Source: an uncultured Kiloniellales bacterium
GTDB lineage: Bacteria > Pseudomonadota > Alphaproteobacteria > Kiloniellales > JAKSDN01
DNA: 30,194 nt
Assembly (NCBI GenBank): GCA_947259625.1
Contig: CAMYMY010000037.1
Span: forward strand, 4,028 to 34,221
Direction: 5' to 3'
The notes under the pieces are model-generated. The model ran no database searches. It was not told the origin of the DNA and saw only the letters and a program-made list of their open reading frames with translations. A program made the translations under genes and the position numbers. Shown piece by piece: positions 1 to 7,634 of this stretch. How positions within the stretch are numbered: the stretch's first letter is position 1; each line of letters starts with the position of its first letter.

Positions 1-428
1 CCGGCGGCCGCCGGATCGAGGTCGAGATTGACATCCACCAGGATAACCTTGCCCAGCCCATAGGCGGCCGGATTGCTCGTCGCCACGAGGTTGCCTGTCT
101 CGTGGGCGGCCGCGACGGCCCCGCCCAGGGCGCGGTCGCCGGTCGCGAAGGGAAAGCGCCCGGCGTTCAGGCTGTCGATTGCCGCGCGTCCCCGGCTGGT
201 CTCCAGATCGACCCCGAGCACGTTGAAGAAGGGCCGGCCCGCGCCGTCGCGCGCCCGGGCGACGGCGGCGGCCATCGCGGCACCGACGAAGCCCAGGCCC
301 TGGATGCAGACGACCGGCCGCTCGACCGCCGGCCGGTCCCATCCGGGCGGCGCGAAATCCGCGAAGTCCTCGGGCCGCCGCGGGCGGCTAGGCGGCGAGG
401 ACCGGAGCAAGGGCGCGCGCGCTTTCAA
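1..428 (-). CDS. Nucleotide-sugar dehydrogenase (UDP-glucose/GDP-mannose dehydrogenase family), N-terminal part, runs off window
   Basis: The minus-strand frame is open from a TTG at 428 to the window edge (about 142 codons). After a proline/arginine-rich leader of about 40 residues it reads VVCIQGLGFVGAAMA, the Rossmann NAD-binding loop (GxGxxG, usually GLGYVGLPLA) of nucleotide-sugar dehydrogenases. It continues with VLGVDLE and KVILVDVNLD, the expected further beta strands. Family members oxidise an NDP-sugar, for example to the uronic acid. The TTG overlaps the TGA of the upstream nucleotidyltransferase (TTGA), suggesting translational coupling. No ATG or GTG lies before the Rossmann motif, so the start is uncertain. 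The context (nucleotidyltransferase, Maf protein, flagellar genes) suggests a sugar donor for flagellin or surface glycan. The substrate cannot be told from the N-terminus. Confidence 0.75.
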   Translation of the reverse strand, partial: MKARAPLLRSSPPSRPRRPEDFADFAPPGWDRPAVERPVVCIQGLGFVGAAMAAAVARARDGAGRPFFNVLGVDLETSRGRAAIDSLNAGRFPFATGDRALGGAVAAAHETGNLVATSNPAAYGLGKVILVDVNLDLDPAAA

Positions 429-1600
429 GGTCTCACCTTGCCGGCGCCGAGGTCCTGCTGGACCCGCTCGTAGTCGTCGATCCGGCCGATGTCCAACCAG
501 TATTCGTGGATCGGAAAACTGACCACGTTGCGGCCTTGGGCGACCATCCGGTCGATCAGATCGGTCATGTCGTAGCGCCGGTTCTCCGGGATCTCGCGGC
601 ACAGGCCGGGCTCCACCAGATAGATCCCGGCGTTGACGAAGAATCCGACCTCGGGCTTTTCGCGCAGCTCCCGGACCTTGGGGCCGTCACACTCGACGAC
701 GCCGTAGGGCACCTCCATGGCATAGCGCCGCACGCCCATGGTGAGCTCGGCCCCGTGCTCCAGATGGTAATCGAGCATGGCCCGGTAGTTCACCGTGGTC
801 AGGACGTCCCCGTTTATGACGAGCAGCGGCTGGTCGCCGTCCGTCTCGAGCCGCCTGAGCGCACCGGCCGTACCCAGCGGCTCGCTTTCGTGGCTGTAGC
901 GCACCACCGCGCCGAAGGAGCTGCCGTCGCCGAAGTGCTGCTTGATCTTGTCGGCCTGGTAGTGGGTCGTGATGCTGATGCTGCGGATCCCCGCCTGGCC
1001 GAGCTGCTCGACCGTGCGCTGAAGCAGGGGCCGGTCTCCCACCGGCAGCATCGGCTTGGGCGTGCTTTCGGTCAGAGGCCGCAACCGCGTGCCCAGGCCG
1101 CCGGCCATGATGACCGCCCGCAAGGGCAGGTCCGGCCGGCGCACGAAGCGACTGAGCAAGGCCAGTCCGGTCAGGCGGTCGCCGTCGTCGAGCAGCGGCA
1201 CGTGCCGGATCGCGTGTTCGCCCATCAGCCGCAGCAAGTGGACGGCACCTGTGCCGAAGGGCGCCGTGATCGGCGCGGAATGGGCACCGCCCGGTTTCCG
1301 GCCCAGAAGTGTTTCGAGTGTCTCCTTCATATCGGTGCCCGCCATCAGGGCCCGGCGGACGTCACCGTCGGTGACCGTCGCCAGCAGCCGATCCTCGTCG
1401 TCCACCACCAGCGCCAGACCCTCGGCGCCCCGGTCGATCCGGGCAATCACCTGCTTGACCGTCATGTTCGGGGTGACGCAATAGGGAGCGATGTCGGTGA
1501 CGTAGACCTCGCCGGGACCGTCGGCAGTCCAGCGGTCCGGGGCCGGCCCCACGGTCTTCAATGGGGCGGCACCCGAACGGTCTGGCCGGATCTCGGACAT
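425..1600 (-). CDS. CBS-domain sugar-nucleotidyltransferase (PtmE-like)
   Basis: About 391 residues. Two CBS motifs fill roughly residues 35-155 (TDGDVRRAL ends the first; HVPLLDDGDRLTGLALLSR is in the second). A nucleotidyltransferase domain follows, with the signature AVIMAGGLGTRLRPLT near residue 165, then TPKPMLPVGDRPLL, and VINGDVLT as the metal-binding aspartate strand. CBS-plus-transferase proteins of this type activate hexose- or aminohexose-1-phosphates. Campylobacter PtmE makes GDP-glucosamine for legionaminic acid on flagellin. The exact sugar here is unknown. The ATG at 1600 is chosen; an in-frame GTG at 1609 directly follows the upstream stop. Neither has a clear Shine-Dalgarno. 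The gene lies 10 bp after the Maf gene and overlaps the dehydrogenase, so the three look like one transcript. Confidence 0.85.
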   Translation of the reverse strand: MSEIRPDRSGAAPLKTVGPAPDRWTADGPGEVYVTDIAPYCVTPNMTVKQVIARIDRGAEGLALVVDDEDRLLATVTDGDVRRALMAGTDMKETLETLLGRKPGGAHSAPITAPFGTGAVHLLRLMGEHAIRHVPLLDDGDRLTGLALLSRFVRRPDLPLRAVIMAGGLGTRLRPLTESTPKPMLPVGDRPLLQRTVEQLGQAGIRSISITTHYQADKIKQHFGDGSSFGAVVRYSHESEPLGTAGALRRLETDGDQPLLVINGDVLTTVNYRAMLDYHLEHGAELTMGVRRYAMEVPYGVVECDGPKVRELREKPEVGFFVNAGIYLVEPGLCREIPENRRYDMTDLIDRMVAQGRNVVSFPIHEYWLDIGRIDDYERVQQDLGAGKVRP

Positions 1601-1610
1601 GCCCGGCACG

Positions 1611-3566
1611 TCACGCGGCCGTCAGCCGCCGGTCGACCTCGTCGAACAAGGCAAGGAGCTTGTCCTTCAGAGCACCAGCGAGGGCGCGGAATTCTCCGAT
1701 CGCGATCCGGCGATAGCGTTGCCGGTGCCCAGGATCCGCGATCCGGCGGTCGTACCAGTTGGTGCAGCCGATGCAGATCGAGAGGGTGCCGCTCAGATAG
1801 GCCGTGACGACGAGCCTGGCCGGGTTGTCCGGACGCACGGCCTCGAAAATCTTGTGGATCCAGTCGATGCCCGGCTCGGACTCCTCGGCCGCGCGGTCCA
1901 GGATCCGCTCGATGGAGCGGAAGACCTCCTCGGCCTCCGCGCGGCTGTCCTGCTCGGCCCAGGTCCGGCGAAGGTGGTCCAGGGGATAGCGGCGCAGCCC
2001 CTTGGCGATCGCGGCCTGGAGCGCCATGCGGTCCAGCGGCGCGGCGCCGAGCTCGACGGCCCGGGCCACCTTGGGGACCGCGCCGGCGATCCGCGCGCCG
2101 TCGCTGCAGTTGTAGGCCCGCACGCCGCGATGGGCCTGCAGGGCGCCCTCCAGCACCTTGCGCGACCAGTTGAAAATCGTTTCGCCGGTCACCTCGCCGC
2201 CGAAGTTGCCGGCGAAGCGCCGGTTCGGCTTCGCCACCTCGGCTCGCAGCCCGGCGCCGTACACCGATCCCTCGGCGTGAAAGCGCCCCTCGACCTTGGA
2301 GCCCATGTCGAGGCCGAAGAGGTACAACTCGCGAAAGCCGAGCCGGATGCCGGCGATCAGCGCCGAATTGGCGACGGTCGGCCCGGCTGGCTGCAGCACC
2401 TCGAGTCCGCTGCGGAACAACGCGGTCGAGCTGACCCTTTCGCGGAAGAACAGGACCGCGCGGTCGAACATCTCGACCATGCCGGGCTGGACCGTGAGGG
2501 AGGCCAGCAGCGTGATGCCGCCCAGGTCATGGTCCTTGGCCGTCGCGGCCATGATTTCCACGTTGCCCTCGCCGTTTTCGAGCTCGACATGGAAGTCGGG
2601 GCGGAGTCCCCGATGCAGCAGGACGCGCAGTCCCGAACCGATCGAGATCAGGACCGCCCGGTCGGCGTGGTCCGCGATGAAGTCCAGGTCGCCCTCGACC
2701 GAGGGGCCGGAGCCGACGATGAACAACGGCTCGTCCCGCCGCCGATGATAATCGCAAAGAATTTCCACGGAACCGCGGCTCAGGTTCGCCACCGCGTTGC
2801 GTGTCATGATCAGCTCGTCCTCGAAGAACCCGAGACCGCTCAGCGTCAGGAACAACTCGTGCTGCACACGCTCCTTGGCCTGTTCCAGGACTGCCGAGGG
2901 GTAGTGGGTATAGAGGTAGATGCCGTCGAGCAGCGCCGGGTTGTTGGCGCGCAGAGTCTGGCGTCCGCGCGAGGCGATGGTCGAGGAGTCCTGCTCGACG
3001 ATGACGACGACCTGCCGCCCTTCCTCGGCCGCGCTTTCATAAACTGCGTGCCAATCGGTGAGGTAGAGCGAGTGATACAGGAACTCCAGGTTCGGCTCGA
3101 TCAACACCGCGACCCGGGCGCCGGTCCGCTCGATCAGAGGGCCGACATGCAGACCGAGACCAATGCCGAAGACCACGAGGACGTGGCTCTCGGGCGGGCA
3201 GTTGGCGCTGTCGTAGGAGATAGCCTGCTCGGCGAGACGATCGGTGACCGCGGTGCAGAAATCGCCGCAGGCCCCCTCCAAACGCTCGGGTTCGGGTTCA
3301 TTGATCGCATGGCGCAGCGGCTTGGCGAAATACCCCTCCAGCTGCGCGCTCGTGGCGGCCAGCGCGTCGCCGTCGTAAAAGCCCTGGCCGCGAAAAGCCA
3401 TGTCGATCCGCCCGTCCGGGCCGACCGTCAGCTCCGAGTTGGGCGCGGTCACCGCCGCCAGACGGCCATGGAGGTTCGGGGCCCAGCGCTTGAATGCAGC
3501 CAGATTGGCTTGGAAGAGGTCCGGGACCGGGTTCGCTTCGGCGGCGTCCGCCATCACCATCGTCAT
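1611..3566 (-). CDS. Motility-associated factor (Maf) glycosyltransferase-family protein, DUF115
   Basis: About 651 residues. The central segment FIVGSGPSVEGDLDFI (from about residue 278), followed by SIGSGLRVLLHRGLRPDFHVELE, is the hallmark of the DUF115/Maf_flag10 domain. PAGPTVANSALI and LYLFGLDMG lie downstream, as usual in this family. Maf proteins transfer nonulosonic or similar sugars to flagellin before export in Campylobacter, Aeromonas and Magnetospirillum. ATGs at 3566, 3560 and 3554 are all possible. AAGG lies 4 bp before the first and 10 bp before the second. The longer frame up to 3635 adds a low-complexity leader and is unlikely. The gene diverges from flbT across an AT-rich promoter region and leads the sugar-activation genes. 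Its acceptor is probably a flagellin encoded outside the window (inferred). Confidence 0.88.
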   Translation of the reverse strand: MTMVMADAAEANPVPDLFQANLAAFKRWAPNLHGRLAAVTAPNSELTVGPDGRIDMAFRGQGFYDGDALAATSAQLEGYFAKPLRHAINEPEPERLEGACGDFCTAVTDRLAEQAISYDSANCPPESHVLVVFGIGLGLHVGPLIERTGARVAVLIEPNLEFLYHSLYLTDWHAVYESAAEEGRQVVVIVEQDSSTIASRGRQTLRANNPALLDGIYLYTHYPSAVLEQAKERVQHELFLTLSGLGFFEDELIMTRNAVANLSRGSVEILCDYHRRRDEPLFIVGSGPSVEGDLDFIADHADRAVLISIGSGLRVLLHRGLRPDFHVELENGEGNVEIMAATAKDHDLGGITLLASLTVQPGMVEMFDRAVLFFRERVSSTALFRSGLEVLQPAGPTVANSALIAGIRLGFRELYLFGLDMGSKVEGRFHAEGSVYGAGLRAEVAKPNRRFAGNFGGEVTGETIFNWSRKVLEGALQAHRGVRAYNCSDGARIAGAVPKVARAVELGAAPLDRMALQAAIAKGLRRYPLDHLRRTWAEQDSRAEAEEVFRSIERILDRAAEESEPGIDWIHKIFEAVRPDNPARLVVTAYLSGTLSICIGCTNWYDRRIADPGHRQRYRRIAIGEFRALAGALKDKLLALFDEVDRRLTAA

Positions 3567-3700
3567 GCAGCCTTGTGAAAATTCGCCGATCCCCCGCCGC
3601 CGCGCCGGCCCGGATGCGGCCAAAGGTCGCCGCACAGGCGGGGCCCCGGAGAAGGCCGTCGATATGATCTAATTCGACTAGTTTATTAGCGGTATTGTGA

Positions 3701-3715
3701 TTAACTACTCCTTAA
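3701..3715. promoter_or_regulatory. Perfect CtrA box between maf and flbT
   Basis: TTAA at 3701-3704 and TTAA at 3712-3715 are separated by exactly seven bases (CTACTCC), the full CtrA consensus TTAA-N7-TTAA. It lies 55 bp before the flbT start, in the AT-rich gap between divergent genes, so it could serve either side. A further TTAA half-site is at 3746-3749. Since ctrA itself is in this window, CtrA control of flbT-flaF is a reasonable inference. Confidence 0.75.
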
Positions 3716-3769
3716 TATGCATGCACATATTTTCTAAGTAGTCTTTTAACTTGAACGGGCGATTGCGTC

Positions 3770-4159
3770 ATGCCACTCAAGCTCAGCGTCGGTAAGGGCG
3801 AGAAGCTCATCGTCAACGGCGCCGTCATCAGGAACGACGGCGACGGCACCAGTCTTCTTTTCGAGAATCAGGCGCACATCCTTCGCCAGAAAGACATTCT
3901 GACCCAGGACTCCGCGACCACCCCGGCGGCCCGGGTCTACCTAGCCATGCAGTGCGCCTACCTGTTTCCGAAGAACGTGGCCGAGCATCTCGAAGACTTC
4001 CGGGGCCTGCTGGGAGACTACCTGGCAGCCGCGCCGAGCGCCCAGCCGATTGCCGACGAGATTCGCGAGATGGTCGAAGAGGGTCAGCTTTACGGCGCGC
4101 TGAAGGCCTGCGGTCATCTGCTCCAGCACGAACGCGAGGTGCTCTCTCATGTCCAATGA
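3770..4159 (+). CDS. flbT: Flagellar biosynthesis repressor FlbT
   Basis: 129 residues, the normal size for FlbT. The start MPLKLSVGKGEKLIVNGAVI, followed by LLFENQAHILRQKDI and ARVYLAMQCAYL, is characteristic. In Caulobacter FlbT binds the 5' untranslated region of flagellin mRNA and destabilises it until the hook is complete, linking flagellin synthesis to assembly. The gene is first in a two-gene unit with flaF, which begins inside its last codons. It lies downstream of a perfect CtrA box. Flagellin genes, its expected targets, are not in the window. Confidence 0.95.
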   Translation: MPLKLSVGKGEKLIVNGAVIRNDGDGTSLLFENQAHILRQKDILTQDSATTPAARVYLAMQCAYLFPKNVAEHLEDFRGLLGDYLAAAPSAQPIADEIREMVEEGQLYGALKACGHLLQHEREVLSHVQ

Positions 4160-4595
4160 GGGCGCGGTCAGGACCTACGATCGCGTCGGGAACAACGGCG
4201 GCGCGCCGCGGCAGACCGAAGGCCGCGCCCTGCTCGAGGCGGCACGGCGCTTGGCGGAGGCCCAGAAGTGCCCCGACGACAGAAAGGGTCTGCGCGAGGC
4301 CGCACGGCTCAACTGGCGCCTCTGGACGATCTTTCAGGCGGAACTGAGCGCGCCGGAGTGTCCGCTGTCGGTCGAAATCCGCACGAACATGCTCAATTTG
4401 TGCAATTTCGTCGACAAACGCACGGTCGCCATCCTGTCGCAGCCGAAGCCGCAGATGGTCGATGTCCTGATCAATGTGAACCGGCAGATCGCCGCCGGTC
4501 TGCTGGCCCGCCCCGACCAACAGCAGGACGATGACGATGGGCAGGGACAAACGGATTCGCAAGCGCGGCAGACGTCAGACGGCTTCTCGATCTGA
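4149..4595 (+). CDS. flaF: Flagellin synthesis regulator FlaF
   Basis: 148 residues. The core LNWRLWTIFQAEL, then ECPLSVEIRTNMLNLCNFVDKRTV, matches the FlaF family. FlaF is the functional opposite of FlbT and is needed for flagellin synthesis/secretion in Caulobacter. The ATG overlaps the last 11 bases of flbT, indicating coupled translation. The C-terminal 30 residues are acidic, glutamine-rich and longer than in typical FlaF (about 115-130 residues); they are probably dispensable. Confidence 0.92.
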   Translation: MSNEGAVRTYDRVGNNGGAPRQTEGRALLEAARRLAEAQKCPDDRKGLREAARLNWRLWTIFQAELSAPECPLSVEIRTNMLNLCNFVDKRTVAILSQPKPQMVDVLINVNRQIAAGLLARPDQQQDDDDGQGQTDSQARQTSDGFSI

Positions 4596-4619
4596 CTTAT
4601 CGCCGTCCGGAACTGTGGC

Positions 4620-4637
4620 GCGGAGGTCCGCCTCCGC
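4620..4637. terminator. Hairpin after flaF, possible terminator
   Basis: GCGGAGG at 4620-4626 pairs with CCTCCGC at 4631-4637 across a 4-base loop, 25 bp after the flaF stop. No T-run follows, so intrinsic termination is uncertain. The rest of 4596-4781 shows no convincing gene or promoter. Confidence 0.35.
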
Positions 4638-4781
4638 CTGTCCCTGCGGTGCCGGCACATCCCTTGCGAACATCGGTCCCGGGACCACGCCATCCCTGCC
4701 CGCCTGCAGCCCTGGCCGGGGTCTCGTCGGCCGGCACCTCGGAAGGGCAGGACCGGCGAAACGCGTGGGGTTGACCTGGCC

Positions 4782-5909
4782 GTGCACCTGAACGTCCTCA
4801 AAGATATCGGTATCGCGCTGGACGGCGGGCCAAGCCCCCTGCTCGATCACGTCAGGTGCGACTATGGCTCGTGCGAGGTCGACGCCCTGCCGGCGACAAA
4901 ACTCAATATCGCGGTCCAGTTCGTCGACGAGACCACGAGCCCCCGGGACTGCGTAGAGGTCCGCGGCCCGGTGTCCTACGACGATCGCGGCGTGCTTCTG
5001 CGGGACTCCCAGTACCGCGTGTTCCGGATCGACTTCGGTTCGGCGCGCGCCCGTACCTGGCGGGCGACCTGTGACGTCGATTTCGATCCGCACCTTTTCG
5101 ATACCATCCTGGAACACATGATTCACTTCCAGCTGCTGAAACGCGGCAAGACCTTCTGTCACGCCGCGGCCTTTCGCAACGGCGGGACGGTGGCGCTCTG
5201 CGCAGGCTCGCGCGGGATCGGAAAGAACAACCTGCTGCTTCATGCCCTCCAGGGCGGGGCCACCTTTATCGCCGACGATTGGGCCGTCGTGCACGGTGGA
5301 GGCACCGTCCAGGGCCTGCCCAAACGCCTCGATCTGCTGTACCAGGATATCGAGGCGTTTCCAGATTTGCTCGCGGCCCTGCCCGAGGAGGCGGTCGCGT
5401 TTGCGGATTTCGTCGGCCGCGCCGCCGGCGGCGACTTCGAGCTCAACCAGAAGGTGGCGCAGGTTCTCGAGAGCCGGGCCAGCATGCGAATTCCGGCCAC
5501 CCGACTCTTCGGCCAGGCGGTGGACTCCGACCCCGGCCCGATCGATCAGGTCTATCTCCTGCAACGCCGTCGGGACGACGACGGACCGGTCAAGTTCGAG
5601 GCCATCGATCACGACGCGCTGGTCACCTGCCTGGCCGCGATCCTGGAGTTCGAGCAAAGCGACTTCCTGCTCGCCTACTCGGTTTTCCGGGCGCGTACGG
5701 GGCGCCGCGTCGAACTGTTCGATCTGGCGCGTTCCGGTGGCGAGGCGGTGCTGACCAGCGCCCTCGCCGACATTCCCTCCACCCACCGGGTCACGATACC
5801 CGCGTCCTGCCCTCCGCACGAGGTCTACGCGGCCGTCGCCAACCATCTGGGCAAGCCCGGCCGCGCAGAGCGGGACCCGGAGACCGGCTCTTCATCGGCG
5901 GCCGCCTGA
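4782..5909 (+). CDS. HPr kinase-like P-loop protein of unknown function (serine-kinase-like)
   Basis: 375 residues. The segment FCHAAAFRNGGTVALCAGSRGIGK (two parts of one run) followed by FIADDWAVVH resembles the HprK/'serine kinase' fold: a Walker A loop at about residues 142-150 and a DD-containing strand about 20 residues later. The residue after the P-loop lysine is Asn (GIGKNN) where Ser/Thr is almost universal. No substrate is evident; relatives often sit in polysaccharide or peptide-modification clusters. It starts at a GTG with no clear Shine-Dalgarno, between flaF and the fliK promoter on the same strand. A role in motility or glycosylation is only suggested by position. A degenerate, non-catalytic ATP-binding protein is the main alternative. 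Confidence 0.6.
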   Translation: MHLNVLKDIGIALDGGPSPLLDHVRCDYGSCEVDALPATKLNIAVQFVDETTSPRDCVEVRGPVSYDDRGVLLRDSQYRVFRIDFGSARARTWRATCDVDFDPHLFDTILEHMIHFQLLKRGKTFCHAAAFRNGGTVALCAGSRGIGKNNLLLHALQGGATFIADDWAVVHGGGTVQGLPKRLDLLYQDIEAFPDLLAALPEEAVAFADFVGRAAGGDFELNQKVAQVLESRASMRIPATRLFGQAVDSDPGPIDQVYLLQRRRDDDGPVKFEAIDHDALVTCLAAILEFEQSDFLLAYSVFRARTGRRVELFDLARSGGEAVLTSALADIPSTHRVTIPASCPPHEVYAAVANHLGKPGRAERDPETGSSSAAA

Positions 5910-5927
5910 CACCGAAGGTCGTTTCGC

Positions 5928-5989
5928 GGCAATCGGCACAATTTGCCCCAAGCGGAATGTTCTACCCGATCGGCCCCGGCAAATTTGCC
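5928..5989. promoter_or_regulatory. Tandem GGCA/TGCC palindromes, candidate FlbD enhancer (ftr-like) sites
   Basis: GGCACAATTTGCC (5935-5947) and the perfect palindrome GGCAAATTTGCC (5978-5989) lie about 75-130 bp upstream of the sigma-54 promoter at 6064. GGCAA at 5928 gives a second, wider pairing for the first site. The spacing is right for enhancers of a sigma-54 activator. Caulobacter FlbD binds upstream ftr elements at hook promoters, and this resemblance is from memory of those elements. Confidence 0.5.
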
Positions 5990-6063
5990 CAGGCCCCACC
6001 CCCGGATCGCCTCCTTCCGGAAAATCATTATTATTTTCAGATAGTTAGAGTGAACAATCGGCA

Positions 6064-6078
6064 TGGCGCGCAAATTGC
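6064..6078 (+). promoter_or_regulatory. Sigma-54 (RpoN) promoter for fliK-flgD-flgE
   Basis: TGGCGCGCAAATTGC matches the -24/-12 consensus TGGCACG-N4-TTGC at all but one fixed base and keeps the GG-N10-GC spacing. It predicts transcription starting near 6090. The ATG at 6063 overlaps this promoter and would lie upstream of the transcript, so the fliK start must be further on. Hook-gene promoters are sigma-54/FlbD dependent in Caulobacter. Confidence 0.72.
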
Positions 6079-6128
6079 TCGTCGGTGTCGTGAACAACGG
6101 CGCAACAACAAGGTCAGCGACGACAGGC

Positions 6129-7616
6129 ATGGATACTCCCCCGCTCGATCTGGCAGGACTCCGGCCGATACAGCTTCGCATCGCCCTGGGCGGCGAGGCC
6201 GGCGGGCTGTTCGACACGCTGCTGCGCGATGCGCGAGACCGGCCGGACCCGATCGACCTCGAGCCGGGTACTCGGGACGATCCCGCCGACACCGGGCACC
6301 CCGATCCCACGGTCGACGAGCCACGCGGCCTGGATCCCCAGGATTACGAACATGGGAGCCAAGCCATGGCCGAACGGCCGGGCTATAGGGACGAAATGAA
6401 CGCAGAGGCGCCCCGTGTGCGCCCGGACCAGGCCGCCGAGAGCACTCGCGACCGAAGTGCGGCGGAGATGAAGACCGCGCGCGCTGCCGCCGCCCCCGAG
6501 GGCCAGGGCTCGACGGCGGAGGAAACCGGCGGACAGACCCGGGCCGACCCGCGGGCCGGGCAGCGCGCGGTGCAGCTGGCGACTACCGTCCCGGGGCGGG
6601 GGGCCGGCCCGACGCAGCGGATCGACCCGGCGCAGGGAACCGGCCCGACGCAGAGAACCGGCCCGACGCAGAGAACCGGCCCGGCGCAGGGGACCGGCCC
6701 GGCGCAGGGGACCGGCTCGGCGCAGGGGACCGGCTCGGCTCAGGGGACCGGCTCGGCTCAGGAGATCGGCTCGGCGCAGGGGATCGGCTCGGGCCTGCGC
6801 TCGGCCGTGAGCCCGCCGCCCGTATTCCTGCCGCCCCAGGGCGCCCTTAGCGGGCAGACGGCGCTTGCCGCCCAGAACACCGTCGACGGGACTGCCGGGC
6901 CGGCGGCCGGCCATAACAAGGCGAGTCCGAAGGGGAACGCCGGCGGCGTCGCCAAGAAAGCCGCCGCAGGTACCCGGAGCGGGTCGACCCGCGCCGCGAC
7001 CGCCGTCGTCGGCACGCCCGCCAAGTCCTTCGGCTTTCCGGCCACCGCCGGCGTAAACTCCGCTGGCCCAAGCCCCGCCGCCGCCGGCGGCCAGCCGCCC
7101 GGCAGCCCGATCCTCGCGGCCCTCGCCTTGACCCACGCCGCGCCGACTACCCCCGCCCTCGGCCTCGCGACCGCGCGGCCGACGGCGGGGTCCCAAGGTG
7201 TCGCCCAGCAGGTCGCTATCCGGATCTACAAGGCCGCCGAAGCCGGACAGGAGCGGATCAACATCAGGCTGCATCCGGCCGAGCTCGGCCGCATCGAGGT
7301 CAGAATGGAATGGGCGGAGGACGGTGTGCTGCGCGCCATGATCTCGGCCGAGAAGAGCGAAACCCTCGACCTGTTGCAGCGCGATTCACGGGCTCTCGAC
7401 CGGGCCCTGCAGGAGGCCGGCATCAGGACCAATTCCGGCAGCCTCAGTTTCGATCTCCGCGGCCATGCCGAGGGCGGCGAAAGGTTCGCGGAGCCCGGCA
7501 GCGACCACCTCGGCCGGTCCGGCCCGGACGGCGCGGACCCGGAATCCGTCGACGACGCCGGAGAGACGGCCCCGCGCCGCGCCGCGCACGACGGCGTCCT
7601 GGACCTGAGCATCTAG
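6129..7616 (+). CDS. fliK: Flagellar hook-length control protein FliK
   Basis: 495 residues from the ATG at 6129. The C-terminal domain (about residues 360-460) reads VAIRIYKAAEAGQERINIRL, then HPAELGRIEVRMEW, the Flg_hook domain of FliK, which switches export specificity once the hook reaches length. The long N-terminal region is Ala/Pro/Gly-rich, as expected for a molecular ruler. It carries ten tandem six-residue repeats. The in-frame ATG at 6063 is rejected because it sits in the sigma-54 promoter. The start at 6129 (MDTPPLDL) has only a weak Shine-Dalgarno. flgD follows after 18 bp and flgE after that, a hook operon. FliK N-termini are poorly conserved; the assignment rests on the C-terminus and neighbours. 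Confidence 0.88.
   Translation: MDTPPLDLAGLRPIQLRIALGGEAGGLFDTLLRDARDRPDPIDLEPGTRDDPADTGHPDPTVDEPRGLDPQDYEHGSQAMAERPGYRDEMNAEAPRVRPDQAAESTRDRSAAEMKTARAAAAPEGQGSTAEETGGQTRADPRAGQRAVQLATTVPGRGAGPTQRIDPAQGTGPTQRTGPTQRTGPAQGTGPAQGTGSAQGTGSAQGTGSAQEIGSAQGIGSGLRSAVSPPPVFLPPQGALSGQTALAAQNTVDGTAGPAAGHNKASPKGNAGGVAKKAAAGTRSGSTRAATAVVGTPAKSFGFPATAGVNSAGPSPAAAGGQPPGSPILAALALTHAAPTTPALGLATARPTAGSQGVAQQVAIRIYKAAEAGQERINIRLHPAELGRIEVRMEWAEDGVLRAMISAEKSETLDLLQRDSRALDRALQEAGIRTNSGSLSFDLRGHAEGGERFAEPGSDHLGRSGPDGADPESVDDAGETAPRRAAHDGVLDLSI
6606..6785 (+). repeat. 18-bp tandem repeat inside fliK (10 units)
   Basis: Ten in-frame 18-bp units encode six-residue repeats of type GPTQRT, GPAQGT and GSAQGT, grading from one version to the next with only a few changes. 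The high identity suggests recent unit expansion by slippage. It lies in the part of FliK expected to act as ruler or linker. Confidence 0.9.
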
Positions 7617-7634
7617 ATCGAAGGAGACGCCCAG

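Noticed and set aside
506..3578. Long plus-strand frames opposite the nucleotidyltransferase and maf genes
   Set aside because: They lie antisense to genes with clear conserved motifs and have the low-complexity Arg/Gly/Asp composition expected of GC-rich shadow frames.
6063..6128. Upstream fliK start at ATG 6063
   Set aside because: It overlaps the -24/-12 sigma-54 promoter and precedes the predicted transcription start.
6606..6785. Possible CRISPR-like array
   Set aside because: The repeats are contiguous 18-bp coding units without spacers, inside fliK.
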